Source: Craterostigma plantagineum
Taxonomy: Eukaryota > Streptophyta > Magnoliopsida > Lamiales > Linderniaceae
Reading direction: 5' to 3'
DNA: 64,000 nt
Assembly (NCBI GenBank): GCA_027422505.1
Contig: JAPQWV010000418.1
Span: forward strand, 62,001-126,000
The notes under the pieces are model-generated. The model was given only the letters and a program-made list of their open reading frames with translations. It searched no databases and was not told the origin of the DNA. Position 1 is the stretch's first letter. Every line of letters starts with the position of its first letter. The position numbers and the translations under genes were made by a program. Shown here one piece after another: positions 42,833 through 55,493 of this stretch.

Positions 42833-45800
42833 TGTAATACCCGTAAAATCTAGTTACGGGATTTACGATATAATTAATGGTGAAAATGGTTAATTAAAGA
42901 CATTACTGAGTTAATTACATAAAGAAGCTAGGATTCTGGGTGAATACTTTATTTAGAACATATAATTATTTGAGCTCGATGTGTGATACAATGCTTTCAT
43001 GCGCTTATGCGTTTGAATGCCTTATGTGTCTACATGATTTCATGTACGTGTGATACCGTATATACATGCTTACGTGCAACTAGGATGATTAACCGTATAG
43101 GGAAGTTAAGTTGGGACTTAGAAGACAATCTTGTATTAGACATATAAGTATTGGTAAGAGAAAGTATTAATAATAGGCTAGATATGGGAATGTTCGAAGT
43201 ATAATAATTCATTTGGGATTATTATATTCTAACCTAGGCCCAATAAGTATAAGATAAGTATTAGTTACTTAGACATGAGGAAATCCATGTCGCCACTTGT
43301 CCCATCAAATAAACCTTTCTATGGTTTAGTGTCTATCAAGAGTTTCTTTACTGGTATAAAATCATTAAAGAAAAGAAGAAACGTTGAACATGAAGGTGAC
43401 ATCTAACAGAGCTTGAACAATAAACCATATAAGGAGATTCAAACGTAATAGTGCTCGAAAGGTATTATCCCTTTTACTCTAAGTCTTTGATCATCTCTCT
43501 TTTGTTATTAGTAGGATATAAAACACGAGTATATGAGATAAAATTTTAGGTGTCTAAAATTTAAAATGATTAAAAAGAGCAGCAGATATGAAAATCTAGA
43601 ACTAATTAGGGTTTGTTTATATTAGTTTAATTAATAAGGGTTTTTGGAACCTTTAGAATTTTTGGTTAGGTTATGTTAACTTCGAAACTTAATTAGTTAG
43701 GATATTTGAAGCTTTTTATGTTCAAACTGTTCTTGAGAACTATAGACTTTTGATCGAAAGTATTAGAATGTCTAGTGTTAAGAGAGTGATGTCGAAATCA
43801 TGTATTAAATATCGAACCTTAATATATATAATGTCGAGGCATAAGGTATGGCATATAGCTCGAATTTTCGTTGATAATATCTACATATATCTCATCTATG
43901 TCATTTCGAGAATTTAAAAGTATAATGTCGAAGTAATCTTGTTATATTTTTATATATACATCTCGACATCCTTGTTGAAAACTCGAGAGCAATAAGCACA
44001 AAAAAAAATGTCGAACAAGAAGATAAGTATTACTTACTTAGCTAAGAAGGAAGTTACTAGTTGTCAATGATATTTGTTCACCTATACACGTTAACTTAGG
44101 GATAAAAGAAAATGAATGAATGAAATTTCATTTCATTAACATAAAAACCCTCGAGGACTTAAAAGCAGAGGAGAAACGAGGAGGAACAGATTTTCAAAGC
44201 TAGGAGTGGTATGAATCTATCGTAACTCATATGTTTAAACTTTATGTTCTATTTAAGCATGTTAAGAACTTTACTACTATAGCAGTTTACATAATTTTAG
44301 GTTTTAAAATAGAGTTCTAATTACTTATTTTAGGGTTTTGATAAGGTTTATAAATCTTCAAACTGTTCTTGGAAAAGTGTGATGCTTTGATCGAATATCG
44401 AGTGATGAAATGGTTTCAGTTTAGTAATGTCGAAATTTTCTTCAAAGATGATACCGAGATTTTTATAAAGCAACTCGACTTTTTATTTGTAATTCCAACA
44501 TATATCTCGAAACCTAAGAAAGCTGTATGTATTACTGAATCTCGAAATTTATATACTATGTAAGGTTATCATGAAAATGTCGAAACCCCTTGTTCAATTA
44601 AGTCGAGATCATTGTGTCAAGATCTTTCTTGATATGAGTCTCGAAATTATATATATATAATAGGTAACATGTTGAGATTGAAGTGCATGTCGACATCTTA
44701 TCTGAGTAATGAGAATAATGTCGAGTGTTGTATGGTTTAAACTATGATTCGTTCTAGAATAACCTAGCGAACTCTTTAGGTGTGGTATAATCAATATCAG
44801 AATATTTGTATAACATGTGGATGTCGAAATATTAAAAGATTAGAAGCTCGAAATATTGTGGAAGATGTCGAGTTCATATGTCAATGTATATATCGAAATT
44901 TATGTTATAATTCATGTCGAAATTGTATATAATATCGAGATGATGTCGATATCGAGATATTTAGAACTAAAATGTCGACATTCATGCTGAAATCCAAGTG
45001 TAATATCAAGATTTAAACTACAATGTCGAGATCTATATGTATCGAGATGTTTAGAGATGAAGTGTCGAGATTTAAACTAACACCCAGCCAAAGATTTTTA
45101 TAAACTTCAAAATAATATTTTTAATTAAGTAAAAATTCGAAATTTAGGGTTTTGAGATTTATAAGTCAAAACTAGGATTTTCAAATTAAACCAATTTTGT
45201 GAAATTATGACTAGACTAACAAACCCCAATTTATTATGATTGTATATTTAGGGTTCGAAAGTTAGCGACGTACCGTGCGATAGGTTAAATAGCTAAGGAT
45301 ACCAGGTAGGTGGAATATCCATCTACAACGCGTAAACACCTATTTGATAATTATGTGATTTTATGTGCTTAAGTGAAGTATGTGTTTTACATATTTTACG
45401 TGCATTTCATGTGGCATCACGTTTCATGTATTATCACGTTAAATGCATGCATGTGCATTACACGTCATTTCACGAAGTGTACCGTGGTGGAACGGTGGTA
45501 CTGTATTGTACCTAGTGAGCGAGTAGCCGATATTGGCTGTCGACCCGTAGAGGAGTCACATGAGTGGGGGCATCTGCTGTGCATCAGCGCCTGTGACGGT
45601 GAGCCATTGGCCGGTTGGATATTATGCGGCAGACTGCGGGCGACCTAGAAAGGAACGACTTGGGACATCCCCAAGCAGACTAGCTAGTGTTGGCCACGCT
45701 GTCGCATGCGGGAGGAGGCGACCTGGAGGGTGCGACCTGGGTACCCTTACGGGGCCTAGTGTAGGCTACCAGCGTGGGCACCGCATTGGCAGAAGAGGCG

Positions 45801-46320
45801 ACCCGAGAGTGTGACCTGATACGGCTCAGGGAGGCTGCTCGGTGTAGGCCACTACCGTAGTGTTGTGATCGTGTTGTGGTAGTGTTCGTGATCGTGGTAG
45901 TGATTTCGCGTGATGGTGCACAGTATGGAGCCCAGGGCCCGTTGTGAGGTGGTGAGTGTATCCCGGTTGTGATGAGCGATAGTGAGTGGCATTGCATTAG
46001 TGAGAGTTGGGGGTGAGTGAACGTGAGCGAGTCACACGTGCATGCATTATTTCACCTACTGGGCAATAGCTCAGTGTTTGCGTGTTGTAGGAAATCAACG
46101 ATCGAGGCTGGCTATCGGAGCTTCCATGGGCTTTTGAGGGCGGGGCTGTACATGGATGACGACCTGTGGGCAAGTGATAGGGTGTTTTGGGCCTTCGGCC
46201 CATTTGTATTAACATTTTGTGTAAACAAATGTTTTTGTAAAATGGGTTCTCCGCGGCTTTCGCTGCTAAACCCGACGTGAGTTATCGCTAACTAGCGATT
46301 AGAGAGTGAGGGTTGCCACA
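42833..46320 (+). mobile_element. Tekay-like solo LTR 2 (3488 bp), TSD CTCAC
   Basis: TGTAATACCCGTAAAATC to GAGGGTTGCCACA, with CTCAC at 42828-42832 and 46321-46325. It carries the conserved 3' block (CACCTACTGGGCAATAGCTC at about 46051, TTTTGAGGGCGGGGC, GACGACCTGTGG). It also has many GTCGAAAT / TCGAGAT words (about 43780-45080). Open frames at 45373-46280 lie in the GC-rich LTR portion and are not credible genes. Confidence 0.88.
43780..45080 (-). repeat. ATGTCGA / TCGACAT word array in solo LTR 2
   Basis: Roughly 30 occurrences of ATGTCGAAAT, TCTCGAAATT, ATATCGAGAT and variants occur at irregular 20-60 bp intervals. The word is largely the reverse complement of the one in solo LTR 1. Confidence 0.75.
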
Positions 46321-46423
46321 CTCACGAACCTATGGATCCTCAGCATTGTCTCTCGATTGATCTCTTCCAATCTATTCTCTATGTTCTGCCTGATCACCTT
46401 GAGCGTTCCATCGCAAAACTTAC
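46321..46423 (-). pseudogene. aORF copy C, fragment between two inserted LTRs
   Basis: Minus-strand frame containing GTLKVIRQNIENRLEEINRE, matching copy B at about 34345-34440. It is bounded by solo LTR 2 and the LTR at 46424. Confidence 0.75.
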
Positions 46424-48154
46424 TGAAGATATAAATGTGCCTAAGAGGGGGGCGAATTAGGCTTATAAAATTTTATGCTTCTTTTCACAAATCCTAAGTT
46501 TAGTAAATTAGATATGCCTACTAATGTTTGTGATGAGTATGCCTGATATATCCTAGTACCGTCGGATGTGTTTCGGGTCTGTTTCATAGCGATAAAGGAA
46601 TAACTGAAAAGTAAATGCGAGACAGGATTTTTATAGAGGTTATATCCCCAACTCGGGTTTACTCCTCTCCTTGGGATTTGCTTCCCAAGAGTTTAACCAA
46701 TCACTATAATGCACCGTAGCTGGTTACAAAACTGATTGGTTAGCCCAATACACAATCGAAACAAGTCGTACACTAGCCACTACTAGGTTACCACACGCCG
46801 AGTTTCGTTCCTCGGAATCTCTTTGATCCCGACAGACACAGCTCGCTACCGAAGGGCCCCCGGAACTCGTCCTTCCCTTCACGTGTGCGTAAACGTCGAC
46901 CTTGCCTCCTTGGTATTGCTCACGTCCGAAGACAACACGTCCGAAGACAGAATATATGGAGGGGGTGATGGAATATCAGATGAATCACTCGCTCAGTGAT
47001 GGAATCGCAAACGCTCAGTAAGGCAGAAAGCTATCGCAAATGGAAGGCTCAAGAATCTCTTAGTATCTTTCTGCTCAAATATCTCTTGTAGGCTTATATT
47101 CGCAAATTCTTGATTTCTCGAAAATCTGAAGTGTGGCTTATATATAATCCTTTTCAATCAACACTTCACATGGAAAATCATATCATTTAATAATCACCAA
47201 ATCAAGCATAGTTTCCATGCAATTTTCGAGTCAATCATACCATATAAATCATGCTCTTAATAAATCATCACAACGGTCATATAGCACATTAAAGCATGAT
47301 TATTTTCCATATAAGAGCTCATTTAAGCATGAATATATTCCCCATAAAGACTCAATTTCATTCTCATGCATATTCAATCACTTCGCATATATTTACCATG
47401 TCAGGACTTTTCATAAGTGATTCCCTGCTATCTGTTTCTAGTATAAATCAATCCAGATTAACTTTCCAATTATAGCACACGAGATTGCATTATACCAGCA
47501 CATTTTCCATGTACAGCTCATAGTATTAGATCAATATATTTGCCATGTTTAGCACGCAAATCAGATCAGAGCATACTTCATTCGATTTATCAATCATGGC
47601 AGAATTTTCCTTATTTCAGAGATCACATCCGTTTATAGCACATACCATATAATAGCATCTATCCACAAAGTCAATCAAATCAAATCTTCCCTATAATATT
47701 CCAATCAGCATTAGGAAAGAAATTAATTCAATATTGCACATTAAATACAGTGGAAATCATGCAAAAATTCGTATATGTGATTTTCGTCAGGAATAACAGA
47801 TTTTGAACAGATATATAACTTTCCATATATAAGCAGCATAATTTCCTTTTATAACTCAGTAGGATATCTCATGCGTTATTTCCACATATAGCACATAACG
47901 ATATATCCTATCATATGGGCTGTCTATAACATGCGATCACCTAGTCTCAACAACTAATCACCAAATCATATGTGGATCAAATATTCAACACTTTAATAAA
48001 TCTATATCTCACAATTTATGCATGTGCGACTATTTTCATATACTTAAACATTACATTGATAATAGATCGAGTTGCTTAATTTATAGACCTAACGTTATTA
48101 CAATTACATTATCCATTAAAGCTCTCTAACACACATGGGCCAAAAAGGCCAACA
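46424..48154 (+). mobile_element. Probable solo LTR, family Y (1731 bp)
   Basis: TGAAGATATAAATGTGCC to AAAAAGGCCAACA, flanked by CTTAC (46419-46423) and CTTAT (48155-48159). The uninterrupted target is visible in copy A (CAAAACTTATGAATC near 24-38). It is AT-rich with no coding region. Orientation is assumed from the TG-CA ends; the family is not identified. Because the 5 bp TSD has one mismatch, a 4 bp TSD with a C at the element start is also possible. Confidence 0.65.
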
Positions 48155-48500
48155 CTTATGAATCTCAGTCTTCAGCATCAACCTAGTCTTCTTGGCGATT
48201 GGATTGTGGTAGGTGACGCCTAGGACTGAGCTGCTGTGCACATGATTGCTTGGAAGCCCTTCGATCTCAGGTCCTTTGTTGAGCGATGCGGTCATGTTGA
48301 CCTTCTTCATGTTGCTCTCCAGAGCCATCTGAAGGTCATGCGCGGCGAAGTACTTGACTTGCCGCATCATGAATCGGTAGAGCTCTTCGAGGCCTTCTTT
48401 CTTGACGAAGCCTTGAGGACCTTTGTACTTCTCCACGTATAGCTGATAGAGGTTGTATACCTCGTCGGCAGGGAGATACGGTAGGTCGCTCTCGCTTAGT
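48155..48500 (-). pseudogene. aORF copy C, fragment
   Basis: Minus strand. VEKYKGPQGFVKKEGLEELY, then LQMALESNMKKVNMT, then GVTYHNPIAKKTRL. The last segment is missing from copy B and shows that B carries a local replacement near 34310. No stop is seen in this fragment. Solo LTR 3 interrupts it at 48501. Confidence 0.8.
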
Positions 48501-48789
48501 TGTAAGATCCGGAAATTTAATTACGGGGTTCACGGCATAATTAAGAGCGGAAATAATTAATTAGGGGCATAGTGAGTTAATTACGTTAGGGAGCTAGGAT
48601 TGTGGGTGAAATATTTTATTTAGGACATGCAATTAATTCATGCCTACAGTGTGATATATGTTTCCATGCTCCTACATGACTTATGTGTCTATATGGGTTC
48701 CCACGATATGATTTATAATTCCTATATGTGTTACGAATTATGATTATGTGTTATAAGGATTTAAGAAATGGTTGATCACTATTATACGT

Positions 48790-50330
48790 GGCATGCATAT
48801 AAGAAATCGCCGAGCTTAAATCGAGTAAGTTAGAACCGGCCGATTCCTGTGCATTTAGAAGTTAAATCATCGGGTAAATCGAGTAGGAATCGGGCGATTT
48901 AACGAAACCACATTTCGGGCGATTAAGATAACAATTACACGTGGCATGAGGAGAACAAATCGCCGAGTGAATTGGAGTAAGAATCGGTCGATTTCACAAA
49001 CCATGAAGAAGTCACGTTGCGGCCGACCGTGAAGTGTATACATGGTAAAATCGCCGAACTGCTTAAAATATTAATTTGTTAGGTATATCGATTGAGAATT
49101 GACCGATTCTAGGCATGTGAGTGTTAGAAATAGCTGAATAAATAAACGAGTGTTGAATCGGGCGATTCTAATAAGAATTCGTTAATAATTAGAAGCTGAA
49201 ATCGGGCGATAGGACATGCTGATTTAAGAATCGGCCAATTGAAGTGTATAAGATGTAAAGTGGCCGATTGAAGACATGAAGATTGATCGAAACTTGTAAA
49301 AAACTTGGACCAATCACAATGTACATTAAGTTGAAAAGTCAAAGGGGCAAGTAAGGATTTCTCAACGTAAGGAAATAAATCATTGGCCTAGGCACCTAGT
49401 TGTCCCAAGTTCCCATTCTCCTAAGTCTAGGTCTAGTACTTATCAACTAAATTAAATAAATATTAAGTAGAGAAGAATAAAAGGAACGATAGATAAATAT
49501 CTATAAGAAATAAAGGGGATGAAACCCTCAAAAACATAAAACTCATTCTCCAAGAAAGCATCGAAACTCCTGGGAAGAAGGCAGTTAAACCCTAAAAACG
49601 TCAAGAAGAGGGAAGAGAAGACCCAAGAATTAGCTTTGGAGGAGGTATAAAATCCTTGCGATGATGTCCTTACGATTTCTTAGCTCATGACTTTCAGAAT
49701 CTAAGTTTGAATTTAGCTCGTTTAAGGTGTTAGCACACGAAATTTGCCAAAATGGTACTCGTTAGTTCATTCGACCGAAATTAGGAAATAAAAATGATAG
49801 AATTGGGTAGCCTAGAAACCCGCAAATCGGGCGATTGTGTTAGGGGATTTCAATCGATTTAAATAGAATTTAAAACCATAATTCGAATGATTATATGGGC
49901 GGCGAAATGTGAGAATAGTGCATGCTAAATCGGGCAAATTGCGTGCGATTTTGGAACATGGCCAATCGGGCGATTTGGGTGGCTTAAGAAACTTTCGGCG
50001 AAATCAACATGGCTTATACAAATCGGGCGAAACCCTTGAATCGATCAGAAGTGATTTTTCTATGCATGGAATCGGGCTGACATCATGGTGATGAAAGCAC
50101 GCGGCGAAACCATCCTCACACATGCAAATCGGGCGATTGATGATTTAGCGATTCTCAAATCGGGCGAAACCAGATTCCAAGCCATTTAAATCGGGCGACT
50201 CCATCTTATGGAAATTTCGGCGATTTCAGCTAACCAACACAAATCGGGCGAATTGGTGATTTAATGATTTCGGCGAAACTAAGTTGCGGGTAAAACGAAT
50301 CGGGCAAAACTAAGGGCAAATCGAACAATT
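48790..50330 (+). repeat. AATCGGGCGATT word array in solo LTR 3
   Basis: About 30 occurrences of AATCGGGCGATT and variants (AAATCGCCGA, AATCGGCCAAT, TTTCGGCGAAA) at irregular intervals. Density is highest at 49820-50300. Confidence 0.8.
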
Positions 50331-51057
50331 AGAAGATTCGACCAAAACTAAGTCCCAAATTGAACTTTCGCCTAGCTTTTTACGCATATGGTGTGATTAA
50401 ATACTAACATAGCATAGAGAAAAATAGTCTGACTTAGAAAACTAGCAAGATAGTACGATTGTGTAACGATTTCAATATGGTTAGCTAAGCTAGATAATGT
50501 ACTAATACGACAATAATTTTTATGATTAAAAGGTCGAACGGTAGAAAATTCCCGAGGAAGTAAGTACGCGTAGCTTGGACGACAGGTAAGTAGAAATCCA
50601 ACTACGACACATAACTTGTTTGAATGTACTTGCTCTATGCGACTACGTGCTTCGGTGATTTCATGTTTACGTAATTTAATTGATATGTCTTCATGTGAAC
50701 GTGTCTGAAGTTTTTAATTGGGTGACTAGGTGCTTCGAGGCTTACCTGAATTGTGTTTACTTGATATTACGTGACTATGTGCCTCGATGATTACATGAAT
50801 TACGTGGACTAATTGTATATGCTGTCTCTTGGTAATTTCGCCTGGCATTGTTGCATTTTCATACTGACGTGCATACACGATCATATGCGGGAGGGTCGTA
50901 TGAGTCGAGTATATATATAATGTATCGCTTGAAAGCGATTGATACATTGCCGATATGGGCATGTGTTGTCGACTCAGTTGAGTCAAGGGCTGTCCACTAT
51001 GCCACCAGGGCGACGTTTAGCAACGTCATATTATTATGTAAAATATGTATGGATTAT

Positions 51058-51483
51058 ACTAGGGCGGAGACCCGTTGGCGATAAGGGCCACATATACATA
51101 TATTATTATTATGTACGTAATGAAATATACTAGGGCGGAGACCCGTTGGCGATAAGGGCCACATATACATATATTATTATTATGTACGTAATGAAATATA
51201 CTAGGGCGGAGACCCGTTGGCGATAAGGGCCACATATACATATATTATTATTATGTACGTAATGAAATATACTAGGGCGGAGACCCGTTGGCGATAAGGG
51301 CCACATATACATATATTATTATTATGTACGTAATGAAATATACTAGGGCGGAGACCCGTTGGTGATAAGGGCCACATATACATATATTATTATTGTGTAC
51401 GTAATGAAATATACTAGGGCGGAGACCCGTCGGCGAAAAGGGCCGCATATATATATATTATTATTATGTACGTAATGAAATAT
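51058..51483 (+). repeat. 71 bp tandem repeat, six copies
   Basis: Units start at 51058, 51129, 51200, 51271, 51342 and 51413 with ACTAGGGCGGAGACCCGT. Units 1-4 appear identical, unit 5 has small changes and unit 6 has several. A partial unit precedes (about 51005-51057) and another follows (51484-51512). The identical short ORFs in it are a by-product of the repeat. Confidence 0.95.
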
Positions 51484-52329
51484 ATTAGGGCGATGCCCGT
51501 TGGCAATGAGGCCGTATGGACGTATTTATGATATGATTGGGCAATGCCCGTGGCGGTAGGGTGCGACCTGGAGGGTGCGACCTGAGGGTATAAGCGACAC
51601 AGGGTGGAACCCTGGTGTAGGCAACCTCAGCGTGGGCTACCAGCGTGAGCGACCGCCGACAGTCGGGGACGTCCGGGTACATATGGCAACCTAGGGGAAC
51701 GATGTGCATCCTAGGTATGGCCATCTGGCATGGACCACTGTCTATTTGTCCCTAGTGGATGTGAGCTCTTTGTGGTGCATAGTGAGATTAGCCGAGGGCC
51801 CTGAGTGATGTTAGTATGAGTATGATGAGTAGCGGGGCGGATCGCCTTTGCGCAGTAGTTTATGCATTGGCGTGGATTGCCTTTGCGGGAAAGGGACACG
51901 TGCATACATGCATGATTTCTACTTACTGAGCCTCGGTGGCTCATTCCTTTATGTTATGTGTTGTAGGTACATACGATCACGGTACGTGATCGCCTAGCTA
52001 GCAAGGCCTATCTTTTGAAGCTTCCGAGCGTCTTTTGGGGTGGACGGGTGTGTATGGATGACGACCTGTGAGGCCGGGCGCATAGGAGCTTTTGCTGTGC
52101 CATCGCAACTGTCCCAATGTAATTACGAACTAGGAATAGTATGTAGTAAGAACTTGAAGAACTTCTTCTTTCGCGTAGTGGTATTCTTTTGACGTGTGCA
52201 GGACACGAACTCCTTTATGGAAAAGGAAAAAAAAAAATTTTCTACCGTATTTCCGTATCTTCAAAGTTCTCGTATCGTTAGACACTTAGAGTTACGCTAG
52301 AAATGGTAGCGATGGCTAGGGTCGTTACA

Positions 52330-52602
52330 TTAGTTCCTCTCGGGTTCTGTCCACTCACTCGATAACGTAGATTGGGGTTGGAAGACCTCCTTTAGCACAG
52401 TAGATGCTGAGAAGCTGGCAGATCGGGGATTGACTCTTATTGTGGCTCTTGACTTGTCCTTTAGTCATCCCCAGCCTTACATCAGGTCCAAGTTGAGTCA
52501 GCATCCAGAGACAGGTCATCATCTTCTGCTGATCCCAATGAGAGATACTTCTTAGCTCAAACTCGTTCAGCTTATTAACTCTGTCTGGTGACCTCCAAAT
52601 AG
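52330..52602 (-). pseudogene. aORF copy C, 5'-most remaining fragment
   Basis: Minus strand. NEFELRSISHWDQQKMMTCL, then RLGMTKGQ, then SPICQLLS. It matches copy B at about 33770-33990 and copy A near 2890-3070. Homology ends at about 52602 (CTCCAAATA), where plus-strand sequence of copy D begins. The N-terminal half of the aORF is missing in C. Confidence 0.8.
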
Positions 52603-52801
52603 GGATTATCATGTATTTAAACTACATTTGCATCTGTATTTTGGAATATTTCGCATGATTCTGTATTTATTTCTCGACTGGTCATATTCTGAGAACTCGA
52701 ACACTTGTATGCAGTATTTTTGACCATCTCTAAGTATAATCTAGGTTAAAAACTGCATAATAAGCTAGTTTCGATGTTTCTTGATCATTTTGAGTGAATA
52801 T
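52603..52801 (+). repeat. Spacer upstream of aORF, copy D, first segment
   Basis: Matches 16939-17140 of copy B (GTATTTAAACT, CATTTGCATCTGTATT, CATATTCTGAGAACTCGAA). It is interrupted at 52802 by the Tekay-like element and resumes at 61621. Confidence 0.85.
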
Positions 52802-55481
52802 TGTAACGACCCAACTTCCTAGATACAGATTTTGGCGGATTTTCGCAGCGAAAGCAGCGAAAGCCCATTTAATTAAAACTTTTAAAATATAATAATACAA
52901 ATACGTTCGATGTCTAAATCCATAAGTTCAAACCCAAACACATTCTGATTCATTTGACCATAACCCAATAAGACCAAGCCCAAACTTAAAAATACGAAAC
53001 ATAAACTCGTTCCACAGGTCGCGTCCCATGTACTGCGCCGCCCTCAAAAGTCCGTGGAGTCACCGCCATCAGCCGTCTTACCTACACACGTAAACCCTGA
53101 GCTTTTGCCCAGTAGATGAAATATGCATGAATGCAAATGCTCTCACATCCCAAACTCGACACATCTCACAAAATGCACGCTCGACTCTTTTATAATATCT
53201 CATCATCAGCTCAACTCATCTCATCACAATCAGGGCCCGAGGCTTAGGAACTAAAGGCAACACGCGCGCGCAGGGGTCCGTAGCTCGGGAGGCCCCACTC
53301 CCCACAAGGGTCAGTAGCTCGGGAGGCCCACTCCCCACATCTCAATCATATAGTGCGCCTTAGTCCTAACCTCAACTCATACCATTCGACAACCATCAAT
53401 CGGTCATAAACTACCCCACTGAACATCACTATACAATATTACCGTGACTCCACACAATTCTCTCTTTTCGTACATGTGTATGCAAATGTCGTGCAAATAG
53501 AATGCAACATATAAAATGCATCATATTAAACAACAACATATCGGCCCAATATATAATCTCGGCCCGATCTAAAAAAAAAACTATCATACACCAAATAATT
53601 CGAGACCAAAACCAGCGTTCCGATTTAATCGACCCGAAACCTTAACCACAGAAACTCTCCCTAAATTCACTAATAGTTCCCAAAATTTAATCCTTTCTAC
53701 TTTAAGACCCTAATTTCACAATTGGTCCCTAATTTAATATATTTTAAAATTCTAACGTCCAACTTTCAAAATATCACTTAAATTTCTAATTTAAAAATAT
53801 CTTTATGAATTTTGCACTTAAAATCCCAAAATCTCATAAATTACTTTTTAGGACAAAAAATTTTCATAAGTTTCAGATCTGCCCCGAAAGCTTTAAAAAT
53901 TTCAGATTAGCCCCGAAAGCTATATATTTCTTTAAAAATCTCCCCGTTCGGATTTTACATTCTCAGCGCCTAGATTCTTAAACTTTTCAATCTAGTCCCC
54001 TAATTTTTTGAAAATTAGACAAAGGGCCCCAATTATTTATTCGAATTTCAAATCTGCCCCAAAAGCTTTATATTTCTTTAAAAATCTCCCTTGTTCGGAT
54101 TTACATTCTCAGCCCCCAGATTTTTAAAACTTTTCAATCTAGTCTCCAAATTTTGAAAGAAAAAAACTATTTTATATGGCTATTTTGCGACAGTTTAGTA
54201 TTTCTCAATGATCACAGGGTAAACGACGTCCGATGGACCTGAAATTTTAAATATAGATAAAGAACTTGCAAATCTTGATTCTATCCAAAGGGATTTTTAA
54301 TCCGAATTCTAGATCGTAAGATATAAATTTTTTAACCTCTTGGCCGAAATGGATAAAGAAAACCCTAGAAAACACTAATCCTCCCCAAGTTTTGTTCTAT
54401 CCTCTTAATCACAAGTCCTCTAACTCTATTCTTATGTTTCATAGACCTAAACTTCATAAAGATTAAGGTATTAAGCTGGCCGAATTTTAGCATGTAAGCA
54501 TCATCGCGAAAATCATACAATCGCGAAAATTCACGTTTAGCACATAAACACGTATATATTCAAAAGAGATCACGCAATCACGAAAAATTCACGGATTCAA
54601 AACTTGTTTACGTGTTTAGGTGATCTTCACCTACCTTAACTCCGGAGAAATCTAATTCACAGGGTGTTTTCATGTGATCCCGACCCGAGAGCTTCGATCC
54701 CGGGCTTCCGAAGATTTTTCTTCTTCTCCTTCTCCTTTCCTTCTTTCTCTCTTTTTCTTTCTCTCCCTCTCTCTCTCTCGACCTCTCCCTCTTCTTTCTT
54801 TCCTTTCTCTATTTTTATTTTGGCTTCAGATCTGTAGAGAGGTGGCTTTAGGTGTCTTTAAGTTTATTAGTTGATTTTTATTTGTACACTTGCATGAGGA
54901 AATGGCATCTTAGTTGGGATCTTGTCCTCTTCCTCTCATTTCCTCTCTTTCTCGTCATCTCTCCCTCTCTTCTCCTATTTGCTTTGTTTTATTTGTTAAT
55001 AACTTGTCCTAATGTATTATAGTAAGTATATTAGGTGTTGAATGTTATTATTTTATCTCAAGGAGAACCTAACTCTCATGAAGACACATGTATGGTAGTG
55101 GAATCTTGGAGATGGCTTTATATTTATTTTATTATTATTATTATTATTATTACTATTATTATTATTATTATTTTATTTGGTCTCTAAATAATTTCGGGCC
55201 CTTTATTATTATTATTATATATTATTTATTCATTTATTTGGACTTTCATTTCTTGTTTTCGATCCATTTATTTTTATTAAAGGACCAAACTTCCAACCTT
55301 TTATTTTGAGCCATTATTTTCTTCATTTGGCCCATAAATAAATTTTTGGTCCATTTAAATTTTTTTCGAGCCCAATTGTAAATTAGCTCGTTCGAAAAGA
55401 AATCGTTTCTTGTTCGAAAGTCAATTCCGTACATTTCAAATATTATTGAAGTATTCCCGTATAAATTTTGCGGGTATTACA
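52802..55481 (-). repeat. 3' LTR of Tekay-like element (2680 bp)
   Basis: On minus: TGTAATACCCGCAAAATT to GGGTCGTTACA. Inside are an ATT microsatellite (about 55131-55220), a CT-rich tract (54715-54815) and a tandem GTAGCTCGGGAGGCC duplication (about 53280-53335). The shared block (53000-53125) is found in the solo LTRs. Not coding. Confidence 0.93.
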
Positions 55482-55493
55482 TCCTCCCCCCTT
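55482..55493 (-). other. Polypurine tract of Tekay-like element
   Basis: Minus-strand ATAAGGGGGGAGGA immediately upstream of the 3' LTR start TGTAATACCC. Confidence 0.8.

Larger units (their letters stand above)
48501..52329 (+). mobile_element. Tekay-like solo LTR 3 (3829 bp), TSD TTAGT
   Basis: TGTAAGATCCGGAAATTT to GCTAGGGTCGTTACA, with TTAGT at 48496-48500 and 52330-52334. The end CGTTACA equals that of the full-length Tekay-like element. The 3' block is recognisable but diverged (CTACTTACTGAGC, TTTTGGGGTGGACGG, GACGACCTGTG). It contains an AATCGGGCGAT word array and a 71 bp tandem array. No coding capacity. Confidence 0.87.

Noticed and set aside
45373..46280. Overlapping ORFs in the GC-rich part of solo LTR 2
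   Set aside because: They lie on both strands in LTR sequence, have no recognisable motif and are not kept in solo LTR 1.
51059..51383. Three identical 60-codon ORFs on minus
   Set aside because: Artefact of the 71 bp tandem repeat, which lacks stops in one frame.
51058..51483. CRISPR-like direct repeats
   Set aside because: The units are contiguous without variable spacers and lie inside a plant solo LTR.
54674..54874. 66-codon ORF rich in Ser/Leu/Phe, repeated at 60825-61025
   Set aside because: It is the translation of a CT-rich tract in the Tekay-like LTRs; the duplication follows from the LTR pair, not from selection.
55088..55309. Tyr-rich ORF (and 61239-61448)
   Set aside because: Product of an ATT microsatellite in the LTR; run length differs between the two LTRs.
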